A DNA stretch of 64,000 nt, from positions 38,842,249 to 38,906,248 of the forward strand of contig CM055877.1 of NCBI GenBank assembly GCA_029582165.1, read 5' to 3'. Below are positions 33,985 to 45,792 of this stretch, piece after piece. Positions within the stretch are counted from its first letter, which is position 1. The number at the start of each line of letters is the position of its first letter. The translations under genes were made by a program, and so were the position numbers. The stretch comes from Portulaca oleracea. Taxonomy: Eukaryota; Streptophyta; Magnoliopsida; Caryophyllales; Portulacaceae. The notes under the pieces were generated by a model. The model did not search any database, had not been told where the DNA came from, and saw only the letters and a list, made by a program, of their open reading frames with translations.

Positions 33985-36155
33985 ACACTCCCACACAAAG
34001 GTTTGCTCGCCCCGAGCAAACTAAAACAAAGAAGAAAAATAAACTATCTTAACTCATTTTCGTAGGAATCACGGTTGCATTTACCGTATGCAACAAGCCC
34101 TTTAAACCCCTTGGCAGCCCAAGTGGACGAGGAAGGTCTCGTGAGGGTTTATAGCAACTATACCCACAAAAGCCAAAGAGAAAGAAAAGAAAAAGTAGAC
34201 TCAGATTAAAAAGGAAAACACTTAAGAAAGAAAAAGGAAAAAGAAGAAATTAAAGAAATAAAAAGGGTTACAAATACAATTAAACACCCCCTCAAGCTAA
34301 CCAATCAAACACATCAATCCATCAAGCAAATACAAGGATCAATCTGGAAAAGAACAAAATCAGTGTAAAATAGATAGAATGAAGTTTTCAAAATTAAGTA
34401 GAGAAAACAAGTACTTTAAATGCGAAAAACCGCCAACAGACTTAAGATGAATGCAAATATGCGCGGTTGGTTATGGACGTAGGCCAGTCAAAAGAGCAAA
34501 CCTCACTTTAGGATAAAAATTGAACGCTCAAACACTCAAATTTGAATGTGTATGTGGGTTTTTCTCATACTCAGACCAAAAGAAACAACCTACCATAGGT
34601 TTGGTAAGAATCTCGCTCTCCACTGCTAGTATGCAAATACACAAGTGACAATCAATAGGACTTTTTAGGGTTGTAATGAGGGTTAGGTTCGGGGAAAGGA
34701 GTGGTAGTATTTGGGTATGAGGAGATAAAGAGTCATGCTTGGATTGATTTTCAATAAAGAATTGCTCTCAATCTCACCTTCTTGGTTAATTATACAAGGA
34801 ACTCACTTTTCTCCCTCATTAAGAACAAAACACCTTATCAAACTTTACAACCAGGTCAAAAGCTTTAAGAACTTTTAATTGAGTCTCCCTTAATCACCCT
34901 TTTCTCTTGAATTCTTTTTTTTTCTCATTTCTTTTTTTTTTTGTTCTATTTTTCTACTTCTATTTTTGGTGGGTGATCAAGGGAGAAAAAACACGAATAT
35001 ATAAACTTAAGTTCGACCTCAATATATCAAAAGAATAGCATAACCATTTGGCTAACTCATAATAATTGGGATATGTAATGTGTCCCAATTCAATTAAAAT
35101 CAAAACTACACCCCTAGTATCAAAATTCCATTCACGGCGACACCAAACCAATTTTCGCTCCCGAAATAATGAATTCTCACACATCCAAGCAAGGCAAAGG
35201 GTAGGAATTAATAAAGGTCATGGCTTGTATTGTCAGGGTTTCATCACAAAAAGAAAGGTAATCAAAGGCTAGACGGGGCTAACGAACGGTAATAATATTG
35301 TTAGGGAGGTTGTTTGGCTATGTAGTTCAATTAATACAGAAAAAGAATGCATCAATCATATTGTCACAATATGCAATGCAAAGATGCAATTTCAAACAAG
35401 ATGCAAAACAAGTTCTAGAGGTGCAACTAGTGGTGGAGTCACTCAGGAAATAAAGGAATTGATAAAAGTGATCAATTCATACTTTTAGGCTATGTGGACT
35501 CACGGGATAGGGCTCATTTAACTAAACCTAGCCCAAAGATTTGCGGCACGCATATTTACACTTACTAAGTTAGTCAAAGCAGTTAAACACACTATTCATT
35601 ACTTGACTCAAAATCAGAAGATTTGCAAATTCAGTTTCAAAAACTTTAAAGTTCTCAACCAAACTTTTGAAGGTGAAGCAAGACAAACTGAAAGTCTAAT
35701 CGGTTTACAAAATCATCACCGAAAGTGTTCCAGACTGACTGAACCTTAAAAAAAAAATTTAAAAAAAATTGCCAAAAACTAGTAAGGCACTTGTGTCACC
35801 CCACTCCCACACAAAAACTTTACAATGTCCTCTTTGTGAATAAGGCGACACCACACAAAAGAAAAAGCACACAAAAGAAAAGGAAAAACACAAGCCGACA
35901 TGCATGGCTCCCCCACTCCCACACAAAAAGGCAAACAATGTCCTCATTGGAAACAAAAATAGATATAAGCAAGCACGCAAAAGGAAAGAAAAAGAAACAC
36001 GCCAAAAGAAAATAAAATAAAAGAGGGAAAAGAGGTCAACTCACTAACTGTAATAAGAAGACAAGGAAAGATATGACCTGGTTGGGTACTGAGTATACCC
36101 AAACAATGAAGTCTTAGAACAATTAACCCATTTATGGAGCATCATCCACTCCATC
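33985..36155 (-). other. Untranslated 3' internal region of the LARD-like element
   Basis: About 2.2 kb without a credible ORF. It has partial resemblance to 5826-7770 (AAGTTCTAGAG.TGCA region, CCTCACTTTAGG). An imperfect direct repeat, TGTCCTC(T/A)TTGG/GTG with CCCACTCCCACACAAAAA, occurs around 35800-35825 and 35912-35945. Confidence 0.6.
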
Positions 36156-38251
36156 TCACCTCATGATGTTGGGCGCCATGTCAGAACCATTCAATGCCCG
36201 CAGTAATAAGTCATGCATCCTAGCATGCATCTCAGAGTGGTGAACATAAGAGCACAATCTCAAAATTCCATCAACAAACGTTAGTGCTCTCAACAATTTA
36301 TCAAAGGTCTTAGAAAAGTCATAGAATTGACGGACTACAAGAATGTACACAACTTTCCTAGGCACCTTAAAAGGAGACATGACAAATGATTCCTCCCATT
36401 GATTTGTAAATGGAGATTGGGTATGCAAATCAACGGGAGGGGGCAATACAATACACTCCTTAACCTTCTCATGCACAAACTTCGATGCAAACAATGACTC
36501 ATAAAGTATATCACCATCAAAAATATCATTGTCACAAACCAAGTTCAAACACGGGTTTTTTGCTTTTTGGACCCTGTATTTTGGGGGTATTTACAATCTG
36601 GACCCCCATGTTTCAAAGTTTACAATTTGGACCCTATACTTTGTTTCCGGCAACAATTTGAACATAATTAGAGGGGTCCGCCCAAACGAGGCCCTTATTG
36701 TAGTTTGACTGATTTTTTCTTCCAAAGTTGCCCTTTAATTATTTCTGTACTTCCAAATTTACCCTTCATTTATTCCGTTTTCTGGAAGTTTGGAGTTGAA
36801 TAGTCACTAAGGGTGGGATATGCGTATGGGCTGTGAAATTGAAGTCTTCAGTCTAAGTAATTTCAAAAGGAAATTCAAAATAAATGAATAAATGAAATAA
36901 GGGTAAATCGGTCAGTTTATGCAAGATTTTGGTCTTCACCGGAGTCAAACTTAACTTTGGGTGAAATTTTTTGGGTTCATATTGTATGGGGTCCAAATTG
37001 TAAACTTTGAAACATGGGAGTCCAGATTGTAAATACCCCCAAAATACAGAGTCCAAAGAGCAAAAAACTCGTTCAAACACTTAGGATCAATCCCCAAAGA
37101 CTCAAGTTCATCATCATAAGATTTCACATTATTTTCAATGGATTGACAAGAAAGGGTAGTTAATGCCTGATTAATACAATGATCCTTAATGAAAGTGAAT
37201 AATTCAGTATCAAGCACAGATTCAATTACCAAGGATTCGATTTCACTCTCAACAATATCATGTTCAGTTGCATCACAAACATCATGGCATTCATTAGACT
37301 CAACCTTCTCTTCACATAAAAGCATGGATAATGGTGTGGACAATGGTTCATCATGTAACATGTTTTCATCAAGTTCTACATCATCACACACAAGGTTATC
37401 ATGTTTCTCATGCTCACTAGATGCAGCTAGAGCTAAGGATATCCTAAGCTCAATGCATGCAAAACTAGGTCTGTTATAGTAGTCATCATCCTCATCATAA
37501 TCATACAAAGAAGAATCAACATGCATTTCAGGACTCAAAGATGATGAATGATCTACTTCAACTATCGAATCAACCACTTGTGAAGAAGGAATTTCTACCC
37601 TAGATCTAGTGTCATGTAAAAATTCATGCGTGTACTTAGTCATTTTCGCACACATTTCATTCATTTTCGCACACATGTTAGCTCGAAAATCATCCATTTT
37701 AGCTTTCAAACAAGAATTAGAACTATGACACGGTGAATCACAATATGAGCACAAAGGATGAGACTCAACAACGCCACATGGGGGAAGATCATAAGAGTCT
37801 TCTACAATATCACTACCACAAGATTGATCATCAAAATATAAGGGATAATCACATGATTGTTTAGTTAAGGTCCCCGAAAAATACTCCCCACCAGTAGATT
37901 GACTATTCAGATTTTGGGGGTATTCATGATATGGTATGGCTAAAGTCTCAGAGGGTGGTGCATAATAAGAAGGTTGGACACTAGGAATAACATTTTTTGT
38001 TCAAGCTCATAAGTATCCCTAGACAACCATTCAAGAAATTCTCAAGCAACATCTTCACCTAAATTAGAAAACCCATAAAATTTGAAGAGATTACGAGTTT
38101 CATAATTTATACCCTCATGCACAATTCCCAACATATCCAATGTATCATAACAGATACCATACAATTCACATTGAGCACGATAATCATGTAATCTAGCAAA
38201 ATATTTCCAAAATGCTTCATGCTCAAATTGGGGGAGTCGGGGACTAGCCAT
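36156..38251 (-). pseudogene. gag-like ORF of the LARD-like element, interrupted
   Basis: It starts at the ATG at 38251 (MASPRLPQFEHEAFWKYF). The segment WKYFARLHDYRAQC..YG resembles the shape of plant gypsy gag (W.RF..LL..CPHHG), so a gag-derived origin is inferred. A TGA at 38042-38044 and a frameshift in an A run near 37995 break the frame. It continues with CSYCDSPCHSSNSC, a Cys/His cluster like a zinc knuckle (37754 leftward), and a Glu/Asp-rich part. At 37070 it is split by a 518-bp MITE and resumes, in the same frame, from 36542 to the stop at 36156. No enzyme motifs. Confidence 0.65.
36553..37070. mobile_element. Long-TIR MITE, copy 1 (inside gag-like ORF)
   Basis: 518 bp. GGGTTTTTTGCTTTTTGGAC at the left and its near complement at the right; the arms continue for about 90 bp. 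A perfect 10-bp duplication GTTCAAACAC lies at 36543-36552 and 37071-37080. TSD length and GG-starting ends fit Mutator-like MITEs. No coding capacity. Confidence 0.9.
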
Positions 38252-38384
38252 AATCTATCTCTTATTTTCTTTTTATTCTGTTTTTTTTCAGTTCGATTTT
38301 TTTTTACTACATTTTCTTGGAAAATCTAGAAAGCAATAAATTATTTACATACAAACCAATGACCTAATCTACCAAATAACGCCA

Positions 38385-38402
38385 TCCCCGGCAACGGCGC
38401 CA
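38385..38402 (-). other. Primer-binding site (tRNA-Asp type)
   Basis: On - TGGCGCCGTTGCCGGGGA, one base inside the 5' LTR at 38404. Confidence 0.9.
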
Positions 38403-38403
38403 T

Positions 38404-39398
38404 TGTTCGGTTGTGGTAATTTGGGTTTTAGAAGTAGGGTTGTCGAATCCACAGGGATGGTATGTTAGGTTTTCAGGAAATTGGTTTGGTTTGGGTTTCA
38501 AATTGCAGAAAGCAGTAAATAATTTAAACTAAACTGATTATAATTGAAAACAAGAACAAGAAATCAAAACTTAACTAAAGAAACTAAACTAGGAAACAAG
38601 AAATTGAAAATAAAACCTAACTACTAGAACAAGAACAAGAAACTAAACAAGAAATCAAAAGCATAATCAAGAAAGCAATTAAAAACCATGGAAGTAAAAA
38701 CTAAATTAATTACTGAATCTAAAGCAGAAAACATTAACCTAAAGATTTGATCTTTACTTTAATCTTGAAAGAGAATCTTTGAATCACGAATCTTTCTCCC
38801 GAACAAACTAGAAAGGTGTGATTTGGATTACTAAGATTGCTTGAATCCTCACCTGAAGGGAGAATTCGAGGAACACTAATCCTCCGCTTCACTAAAAAGT
38901 GGAATTTTTGTGGAACTAATACTAATGAAATTGAGAATAGCAAAATAAAAAGTAAAGAACAAGAACTTGAATTAATCTTGAAAGAGAATGTAAATTACAA
39001 TCGCGGAATTGAAAGAAAACTTAAAGAAACTAAAGAAAGCTTAAAACTAAAAACTAACTACCTCCTCTAATTGATAGAAATCCTAATATATATATATATA
39101 TATACACACACTAAAACTTAAGAGGGAAAAAGTAATAAAATATAACAAAACCCTAAACCTAGCCGCCGCCTCTTTATTTAGGAAATTCGAATTGTGTGCG
39201 GTATGAAGCCCATTGTTGCGGGTGCCACACACTTGGTTAATGGGCTTTTGGAGCTTTTAGGTCTTCTTTTCCCTCTTTTCTTTGGTTTAACCTACAAAAC
39301 ACAAAATCATCATAACTTACTAATAATTAGGGGTCTAAAACAAGCAAAAACCTTTTATTAACGGTATCAATTCGACTCGAAATGAGACCGATCGAACA
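38404..39398 (-). repeat. 5' LTR of the LARD-like element
   Basis: 995 bp. Pairs with 32997-33984; ends TGTTCGG and GATCGAACA. Includes a TA repeat near 39088-39105 that differs in length between the two LTRs. Confidence 0.92.
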
Positions 39399-39402
39399 AC
39401 TA

Positions 39403-39580
39403 TGTTGGGGAGATCCAAGGGGAGAGCCCACTTCAAACAAGACTCAGGGTACACAAGTTAAGTGAGGTTCCATCTTAAAACCAATTGGTGTTAAGAGGAG
39501 TAGCCACTTGACTTATATACCATGTCCTTCCTCTTTACTTTTTCGATGTGGGACATTTTACTCATGGGTGAATCCCAACA
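39403..39580 (-). repeat. 3' LTR of the TRIM
   Basis: 178 bp, TGTTGGGGAG...CCCAACA. Its first base is also the last base of the LARD element's target duplication. Confidence 0.9.
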
Positions 39581-39913
39581 ATCTCCCCCTTATCACATGA
39601 GTCTCTCCCCCTTGATCGGAAGCCTCTTTTTTCCCAAGGTTTCAAGTCACCATCACGAGCCATCATTGCCGCACCTTACTCTACAGAGTCGCACCCTACT
39701 CCACCTGAGTCTCATGCCACCACTCTGTCTCAAGAGTCCCAGTCGCACCTCACTCCACAGAGCCGCACCCTACTCCACCCGAGTCTCATGCCACCACTCT
39801 GAGCATTCAGGAGACCCAGCCGCGCACGCGCTATGGTCCCTGCTCCTGTCCACGGTGATCTTCCCACACCTTGCACGCGCCCAGCCGAATGAACCATCGG
39901 CTCTGATACCACT

Positions 39914-40092
39914 TATTAGGGAGATCCAAGGGGAGAGACCACTTCAACCAAGGCCCATGGTACACAAGTTAAGTGAGGTTCCATCTTAAAACCAATTTGT
40001 GTTAAGAGGAGTAGCCCACTTGACATATATACCATGTCCTTCCTCTTTACTTTTTCGATGTTGGACATTTTACTCATGGGTGAATCCCAACA
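39914..40092 (-). repeat. 5' LTR of the TRIM
   Basis: 179 bp. Start decayed from TGTTGGGG to TATTAGGG; end CCCAACA intact. Confidence 0.9.
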
Positions 40093-40097
40093 GACTA

Positions 40098-40791
40098 AAA
40101 CAAGCCGAACTCAAAGAAACAAAATGAAAAATTGGGCAAAGATTAAAGGAAGATACCAACTACAAATATTATAATATATAGATTACAAGAGTTTGGAAAC
40201 GTTACTTATTTACTCATGCTTCCTTGCACTCACATATCTATAATTCCTCTTCATACCAAATCAAAACCTACAAATATTAAAATACCAACCAAAATTAGCC
40301 CAAAAATCGATAATATAGACAAAAAAAAATAGTGAAGAAATCCACAAATCTACACGAGTCTAAAATTATACTTACATAATCCAAGCTTGCACTGCCTCCC
40401 AAAACTCGACATGTACATACGAATGCGAACATTTTAAAGCAAAAATTTGAGGATCACCAGCCGAATATATATAGATAAGCACCAATGAACCATAAAAATT
40501 TTGGCAACAAAATTGGTCATACGAAAACAGATTCGCATATTCGAAATGAAGAAATGGACAAAACATCTTCATACCAAACCAAACCGTATAAACTTATAAA
40601 ATAATCAGATCGACAACTTAAACCCTAGCATTCGTCAAAAAAATCGCATACCTACAAGAATCGACTCAAATGAACAATTGGTAAGAGTTAATACAAACAA
40701 ATAAATTATTTTGGTACAAATATCAGTAATTATTTTCATTCGAATAACTTATTATATTGGTATGTATATATATAATTTTTCATTCGAACAA
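40098..40791. other. Spacer, nothing recognised
   Basis: AT-rich sequence with a loose repeat of CTTCATACCAAA.CAAAACC (near 40250 and 40568). No gene or element ends identified. Confidence 0.5.
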
Positions 40792-40799
40792 CTTATTAT

Positions 40800-41358
40800 C
40801 GGTTTTTTTGCTTTTTGGACCCCGAACTTTGGGGGTATTTATTTTCTGGACCACATTCAAAGTTTATATTTTGGACCCTATACTTTGTCTCCGGCAACAA
40901 TATGGACCCTATACTTTGTCTCCGGCAACAATATGGACCTCCATATTTCAAAGTCATATCTAATTTTTTCTTTCGAAAATTTTCCAGCCACAACTTCTTC
41001 TTCCTCTTCTTGCACGATTTCCAACCCCTATGTGAGCATAAATTTGCCAAAAATTTACCAAAATACCAAAACTTACAAAAATTTAACTTTTACCTACTGT
41101 TTTTTACCCATGAATTTTACACACCCTTAGCTGTCAAAGTCTGGTCAATTTCAAAACAATAGTCAAAGAGAAGGAAAAAAATAATAAAAGGCCATATCGG
41201 GAAGTTTAGGCAACAATTAGGTAATCGCTGGAGTCAAACATAACTTTGGGCCACATTTTTTAGGTCCACAAAGTATAGGGTCCAAAATATAAACTTTGAA
41301 ATATGGGGGTACAGAAAATAAATACCCCCAAAGTTCGGGGTCCAAAAACAAAAAACCC
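40800..41358. mobile_element. Long-TIR MITE, copy 2
   Basis: 559 bp, same ends as copy 1 (GGTTTTTTTGCTTTTTGGAC). Duplication CTTATTAT at 40792-40799 and 41359-41366 (8 bp, possibly 9 with one change). The arms are about 90 bp with repeated TTTGGACCCTATACTTTG units, one of them duplicated at about 40873-40930. Confidence 0.88.
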
Positions 41359-41513
41359 CTTATTATGTATTTTATGCAGTTTCATTCGAATAGCTTACTA
41401 CTATGGAACACAATAGTACTCTCTTTCATTTAATATTATCATATAAGTCGTGATATTTTTTATTTTTCGTAGGTTAGGCTATGAGATATAATGTTATTTA
41501 TTGTTTGTTTTAA

Positions 41514-42062
41514 GGGTTTTTTGCATTTGGACCCCGAATTTTAGGGGTATTTATATTCTAACCCTTGGTTTTCAACTTTAACTTTTTGGACCCTAAAGTT
41601 TGTAGGCCGAAAAAAAAGGACCCTAAAGTTTGTGAGGTGAAAAAAAGCCCGTTTCCCGTTTTTCTATTTCTTTCCATGTTTGAATTTCTCTCCCGATTGG
41701 CATCAAACTTCAAGACTAATGTTAAAATCGATATTAAAGTTATAACAAAACTCTTTTATTCATGTTGGAGTTACTTAAAACCATGTACTCAGGGGTCTAA
41801 GTAGCCCCGACATGAATAAGAGAGGTGTATTATAGCTTCAATATTAGTTTTAACCATAGTCCTGAAGTTTGACGTCAATCGGGAGATAAATTCAAACATG
41901 GGAGGAAAATAAAGAATGAGACAGGGGCTTTTTTCTTCAGCCCACAAACTTTAAAGTCCTTTTTTATTCAGCCTACAAACTTTAGGGTCTAAAAAGTTAA
42001 TGTTGAAAACAAGGGTTCAGAATACCAATACCAAAGTTCAGGGTCCAAAATGCAAAAAACCC
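41514..42062. mobile_element. Long-TIR MITE, copy 3
   Basis: 549 bp. GGGTTTTTTGCATTTGGACC and its complement at the right end; perfect 10-bp duplication TTTGTTTTAA at 41504-41513 and 42063-42072. More diverged inside than copies 1 and 2. Confidence 0.9.
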
Positions 42063-42244
42063 TTTGTTTTAATATTGATATGTAAATATTTGTATTAATA
42101 TTGGTACATACATGTATATTGAATTCATAATGTCATTTTGTGGTTTCCTTTTAAATTGGTATTCACATGCATGTTTCTTAATTAAATTGTTATTTTTGTA
42201 TTTTTTTCCTTATAATTTTTATTAAATCTCAAGTAACTAATTTA

Positions 42245-42320
42245 GTTCACTCCGTACATCGCACGGGTTGAGGCCTAGAGTTTGGTAAAATCTATACTAT
42301 ATATTAAGAGAATGTATGAT
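42245..42320 (+). mobile_element. Helitron-like 3' and 5' ends back to back
   Basis: ACTCCGTACATCGCACGGGTTGAGGCCTAG has the hairpin plus CTAG of a Helitron 3' end. Shortly after, ATCTATACTATATATTAAGAG resembles a Helitron 5' end. I could not find their partners, and the base after CTAG is A, not T. Confidence 0.35.
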
Positions 42321-43541
42321 TGACTCTCACATGAGTAATCCTAGGAGGTCAAGTTGATTATATCCATTGATTGCATGCAGTTACAAATTAGTGTCAACCA
42401 TCAATATCTTTACTTAATCGTCCACATTATTCTCCACTAACTTCAAACAAAACAATAACTTCCTCTATGATCGCTTAACCTTTTCATATGGTCTATCATG
42501 GTTTATTTCTTCTTAAATCTTTACATGGTACTGAATCTACTGATTTTATTCACTTTATCCTTTTCATTAACCTTAATTCACTATCATTGCATCCTACATA
42601 ATTCAAAATGCTTATACATATATTTTATCCTCTTAGTTATTAATGGACTGGAGAGCAAGAACCGAAGGCACTTATTAATTGTCTCGCCTTACTTTTCAAA
42701 TAAATGACTCGCGTTAACGAGATAATTTTGGGGTACGTTGTTGCATGTTGTCATCGTCGTCGTGTTACTTTAAAATATATATTATTATTTATTGAATGAA
42801 AAATTGATACAATTGAATTTTACGTGTATAATGCTATATATAAATTATATACAATTATATTTGTTTATGCATAATTTTTCAAATTTATCAAAAGACATGC
42901 AGAGTATGCCTAACAAATAAGTTTGATTCGATTAGAATGTCAATTATATTTATTGGCATATCCAACTAGTGCTAAAACCTTTTAATTGATGATCAATCAC
43001 TATTATTAAAAACAAAGCTATAGTGAAAAAATCATTATTGTTTATTGTCATATTTTTTTAGGTAATATGATGAAAGTAAGATATTTAAAAAATATTTTGG
43101 AATAGAACACATATTATTGTCTTATTATAAGATTTATGTCATAGTACAATCATGTTTGGTAGGAAATCCAAGCATCATGTTTGCTAGGAAATCCATCCAG
43201 TAGGGTCGCTTTTTAATCTTTTTTAATTTGTTCATAACTGGACAACTGAAAAAGAATATTTTTTTTTAAAGCTAGAATTGTAAAAGACTAAAGTATAATG
43301 ACTTGTTCAACCCCTTCATACCTCACTTGTGTTTCCAAAGTATTGATTGGTTGTTTGATCAAGAATACTGGTAGATATATAGATTTGATAGTCGCCATGA
43401 TACTAGATATATATATATCCTGAGTATGTACATGAACTGCTTTCTTATACCTCTGTTACATGAAAAGTCTCTATAAATAGAGTAACTCCTGATTATTTTT
43501 TAATTTTACTGTGACGAAATCACGCTGGCATTTGCATAACG

Positions 43542-43925
43542 TACCCTGTTGGTGTTGTTTTGTGTTTTTTATTTACCTTTTCTCGATGGTGGGATGAAGG
43601 GGAGGACATTAAATGAAATTAGTTGTTTATGTATATGTAGCGTAACATATTTTAGTTGATTTTTAATAAATATAATATTATTTAATATTCCTCCATATTG
43701 ATATTTGGACCAATGTATGAACATTAATGGCATACCTGTTGATGTTGTTTTTGTGTTTTTTATTTACCTTTTCTCGATGGTGTGGTGAGGGTGACAACAG
43801 TGAATGAACTTAGTTGTTTATCTAGTGTAACATATTTTAGAAACATATTTTAGTTGATTTTTAATAAACATAATGTTATTCATTATTCCTCCTTATTGAT
43901 ATTTTGGACCAATGTATGAATATTT
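43542..43925. repeat. Two-copy tandem duplication, unit about 190 bp
   Basis: Units start TACCCTGTTGGTGTTG at 43542 and TACCTGTTGATGTTG near 43733. Both contain TTTTTTATTTACCTTTTC and TTGGACCAATGTATGAA. A short internal duplication (ACATATTTTAG) sits in unit 2. Confidence 0.9.
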
Positions 43926-44641
43926 GCGTGTCTTTCCGAAATAAGGTACGACTGATGAATGCAAGCGGTGTGAATAATATTATTATACCAAAAACCAACT
44001 GAAATAAGTTGTCTTACATAAACATCTACTTCGGTAACTATATTAAAATCATATCAAGCAACGGTTAGATATTCGATATTTAAACAATCGCACATCAACG
44101 CGTAGGTATTTGCTAGGTAGTTGTTATGAAAGATATATTTGGTAAAATACCGTATCTAGCTACTCTTCATTTAGTTTAATTTCATTTAAAATTTAGAATT
44201 TATTTCCTCTTAAATATTTTACTTTTAAGTGAATTCTCTTATAAAATAATGATACTAAAAATATAACGGTTTTGCTACACATCACCTTTACGGCGAAATA
44301 TAAGAAGAATTTTGTCCATTTAAAATTTTTAATCTTTCCACATATTTATTTTGTATATAATATCAATTTCTAAAATTAGAGTCACAATTTGAAAAGATAT
44401 TCTCTGCTTCTAGAATTAGTCAATAATAATTTTATTTTCTAATTTAAACAATTTTCTTATGAAATATTATGTCAAAATCAAATCTTTCACATATCATAAT
44501 CTAAGAAATTTGCCCCTTATTCCTAGTACTTGTACAAAATTATCTAACGAAATTTATCCATTTTTCCTTTAATCATCTCCATGGCCATACAAAATGGCAA
44601 CCAAAAAGATGGAGACCATTAATAAGGACTAGTCATGGCTG

Positions 44642-45071
44642 TAGGGTGGCAAAAATTTGACCGACCCGAAAATTGGGTTTCGTACATGGTCTTTTGACTA
44701 TTCATGACTGAATTTAAATTCAGGTCACGTTTGGGTTTTGGTATTCAAATTTGGGTTGACCGAATTTTTGTTAAAATTTATATTTGGTTATTCGGGTTCG
44801 GGTTGACCAAAATCGATTATGAGGATAGTGTTAATGACTCACATAAATAGGCCCAAATTTCAAATTCGGTCAACTGGTCATATTTGATCAAAAAATCTAA
44901 TATTCAGTTAATTTTTAGTTTTGACAAAAAATTCAATTCGGTCATTCAGTCAAATTCAGTCATTCGGGTTCAGGTATGATTATTTTTGTACGAATTAAAA
45001 TTCGGTCAAGGTCGAGGTTTGGGGTTTTTGACCGAACCCAATAAGACCCGAACCGAATTTTTGCCACCCCC
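44642..45071. mobile_element. MITE with GGGTGGCAAAAATT ends
   Basis: TAGGGTGGCAAAAATTTGAC at the left and AATTTTTGCCACCCCC at the right are inverted. The body is full of GGGTTCGGGTTGACC/TTCGGTCA-like repeats in both orientations. No duplication identified. Confidence 0.65.
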
Positions 45072-45256
45072 TTGAGGCTTGCTCTTCGGTAGACTTTTCC
45101 TCATGTGGATCATCATGCATTTCTATGGGGGATTACCGGATTACCATCTGAATCGTCATACATTTCTATGGGCCATGAATTTTTGTAATACTTGTGTTGT
45201 GTAGAGAAAACTTTGGTTATCATAGTGAAGATGGAAGAAGGCAAGATTACCGCTAA

Positions 45257-45509
45257 GGGTGCGTATGGTTGGTCAATAACTCCGGGGAAATGGTTAATTT
45301 TCCCGGGTTGACTTATTTTCCCGATGTTTGGGTGTGGGTTGACCTTGGAAAAATTTCATGGTGGGCCCACCACTTTCTCCATTTTCTTTAGGAAATTTTT
45401 CCTCGGGGGGCTAAGGGAAATTTTTCCCAGGGAAATCTTTCCCATAGAAAACTTTCCATGAGAAATTTGCCCGGGAAAAATCTCCATGGGGTTCCTACCA
45501 AACGTTCCC
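45257..45509. mobile_element. PIF/Harbinger (Tourist-like) MITE
   Basis: GGGTGCGTATGGTTGG and ...CCTACCAAACGTTCCC, flanked by TAA (45254-45256 and 45510-45512). 253 bp, with GGGAAATTTTTCCC-like palindromes inside. Confidence 0.75.
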
Positions 45510-45792
45510 TAAAAGAATTCGACATTGTTACAGTAGGAATAGGAAAAATTCTTGGAATGTGATATATAAAATATTTAATTTAAATTTTACAGAATAAAAC
45601 ATATTAAACTTTTTTCGTTAAATTAGGAAATAGAATATATATTATTGATGGATTATAGAAAAAAGATATTGAGTATGACTCTATTATTTAAAGTTAATAC
45701 TAAATACAAAATAAATATTCGTAAAGATTCTAAAATTTAAAATAGATAAGATTCTTTTATATGTTGTCCTTAGGGCGACATATAGCAAAATC

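Larger units (their letters stand above)
32997..39398 (-). mobile_element. Non-autonomous LTR retrotransposon (LARD-like) with tRNA-Asp-type PBS
   Basis: LTRs at 32997-33984 and 38404-39398, both TGTTCGG...CCGAACA-like, with 5-bp duplication ACTAT at 32992-32996 and 39399-39403. The primer-binding site on - is TGGCGCCGTTGCCGGGGA, of the tRNA-Asp type known from Ty3/gypsy plant elements such as Athila. The internal region of 4.4 kb codes only a gag-like protein; no protease, RT, RNase H or integrase is seen. It would depend on another element's enzymes. It inserted at the first base of the TRIM at 39403. Confidence 0.9.
39403..40092 (-). mobile_element. TRIM retrotransposon
   Basis: Two LTRs (39403-39580 and 39914-40092, about 178 bp, shared AGATCCAAGGGGAGAG to GAATCCCAACA) flank 333 bp. 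The primer-binding site on - is TGGTATCAGAGCC (39897-39909 region) and the polypurine tract on - is ATAAGGGGGAGAT. The target duplication GACTA is found at 40093-40097 and, displaced by the later LARD insertion, at 32991-32995. The internal part holds two copies of a segment of about 70 bp (CCGCACC..ACTCCAC..GAGTCTCATGCC); it has no coding role that I recognise. Confidence 0.9.
44268..45792. mobile_element. Foldback/MULE-like element with arms of about 200 bp
   Basis: 44268-44460 and the complement of about 45600-45792 are homologous: GTTTTGCTACACATCACC.. versus GATTTTGCTATATGTCGCC.., then shared AATATTTATTTTGTAT and AGAGTCA blocks. The middle carries two later insertions (44642-45071 and 45257-45509). 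No target duplication could be confirmed and no ORF is present. Confidence 0.6.
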
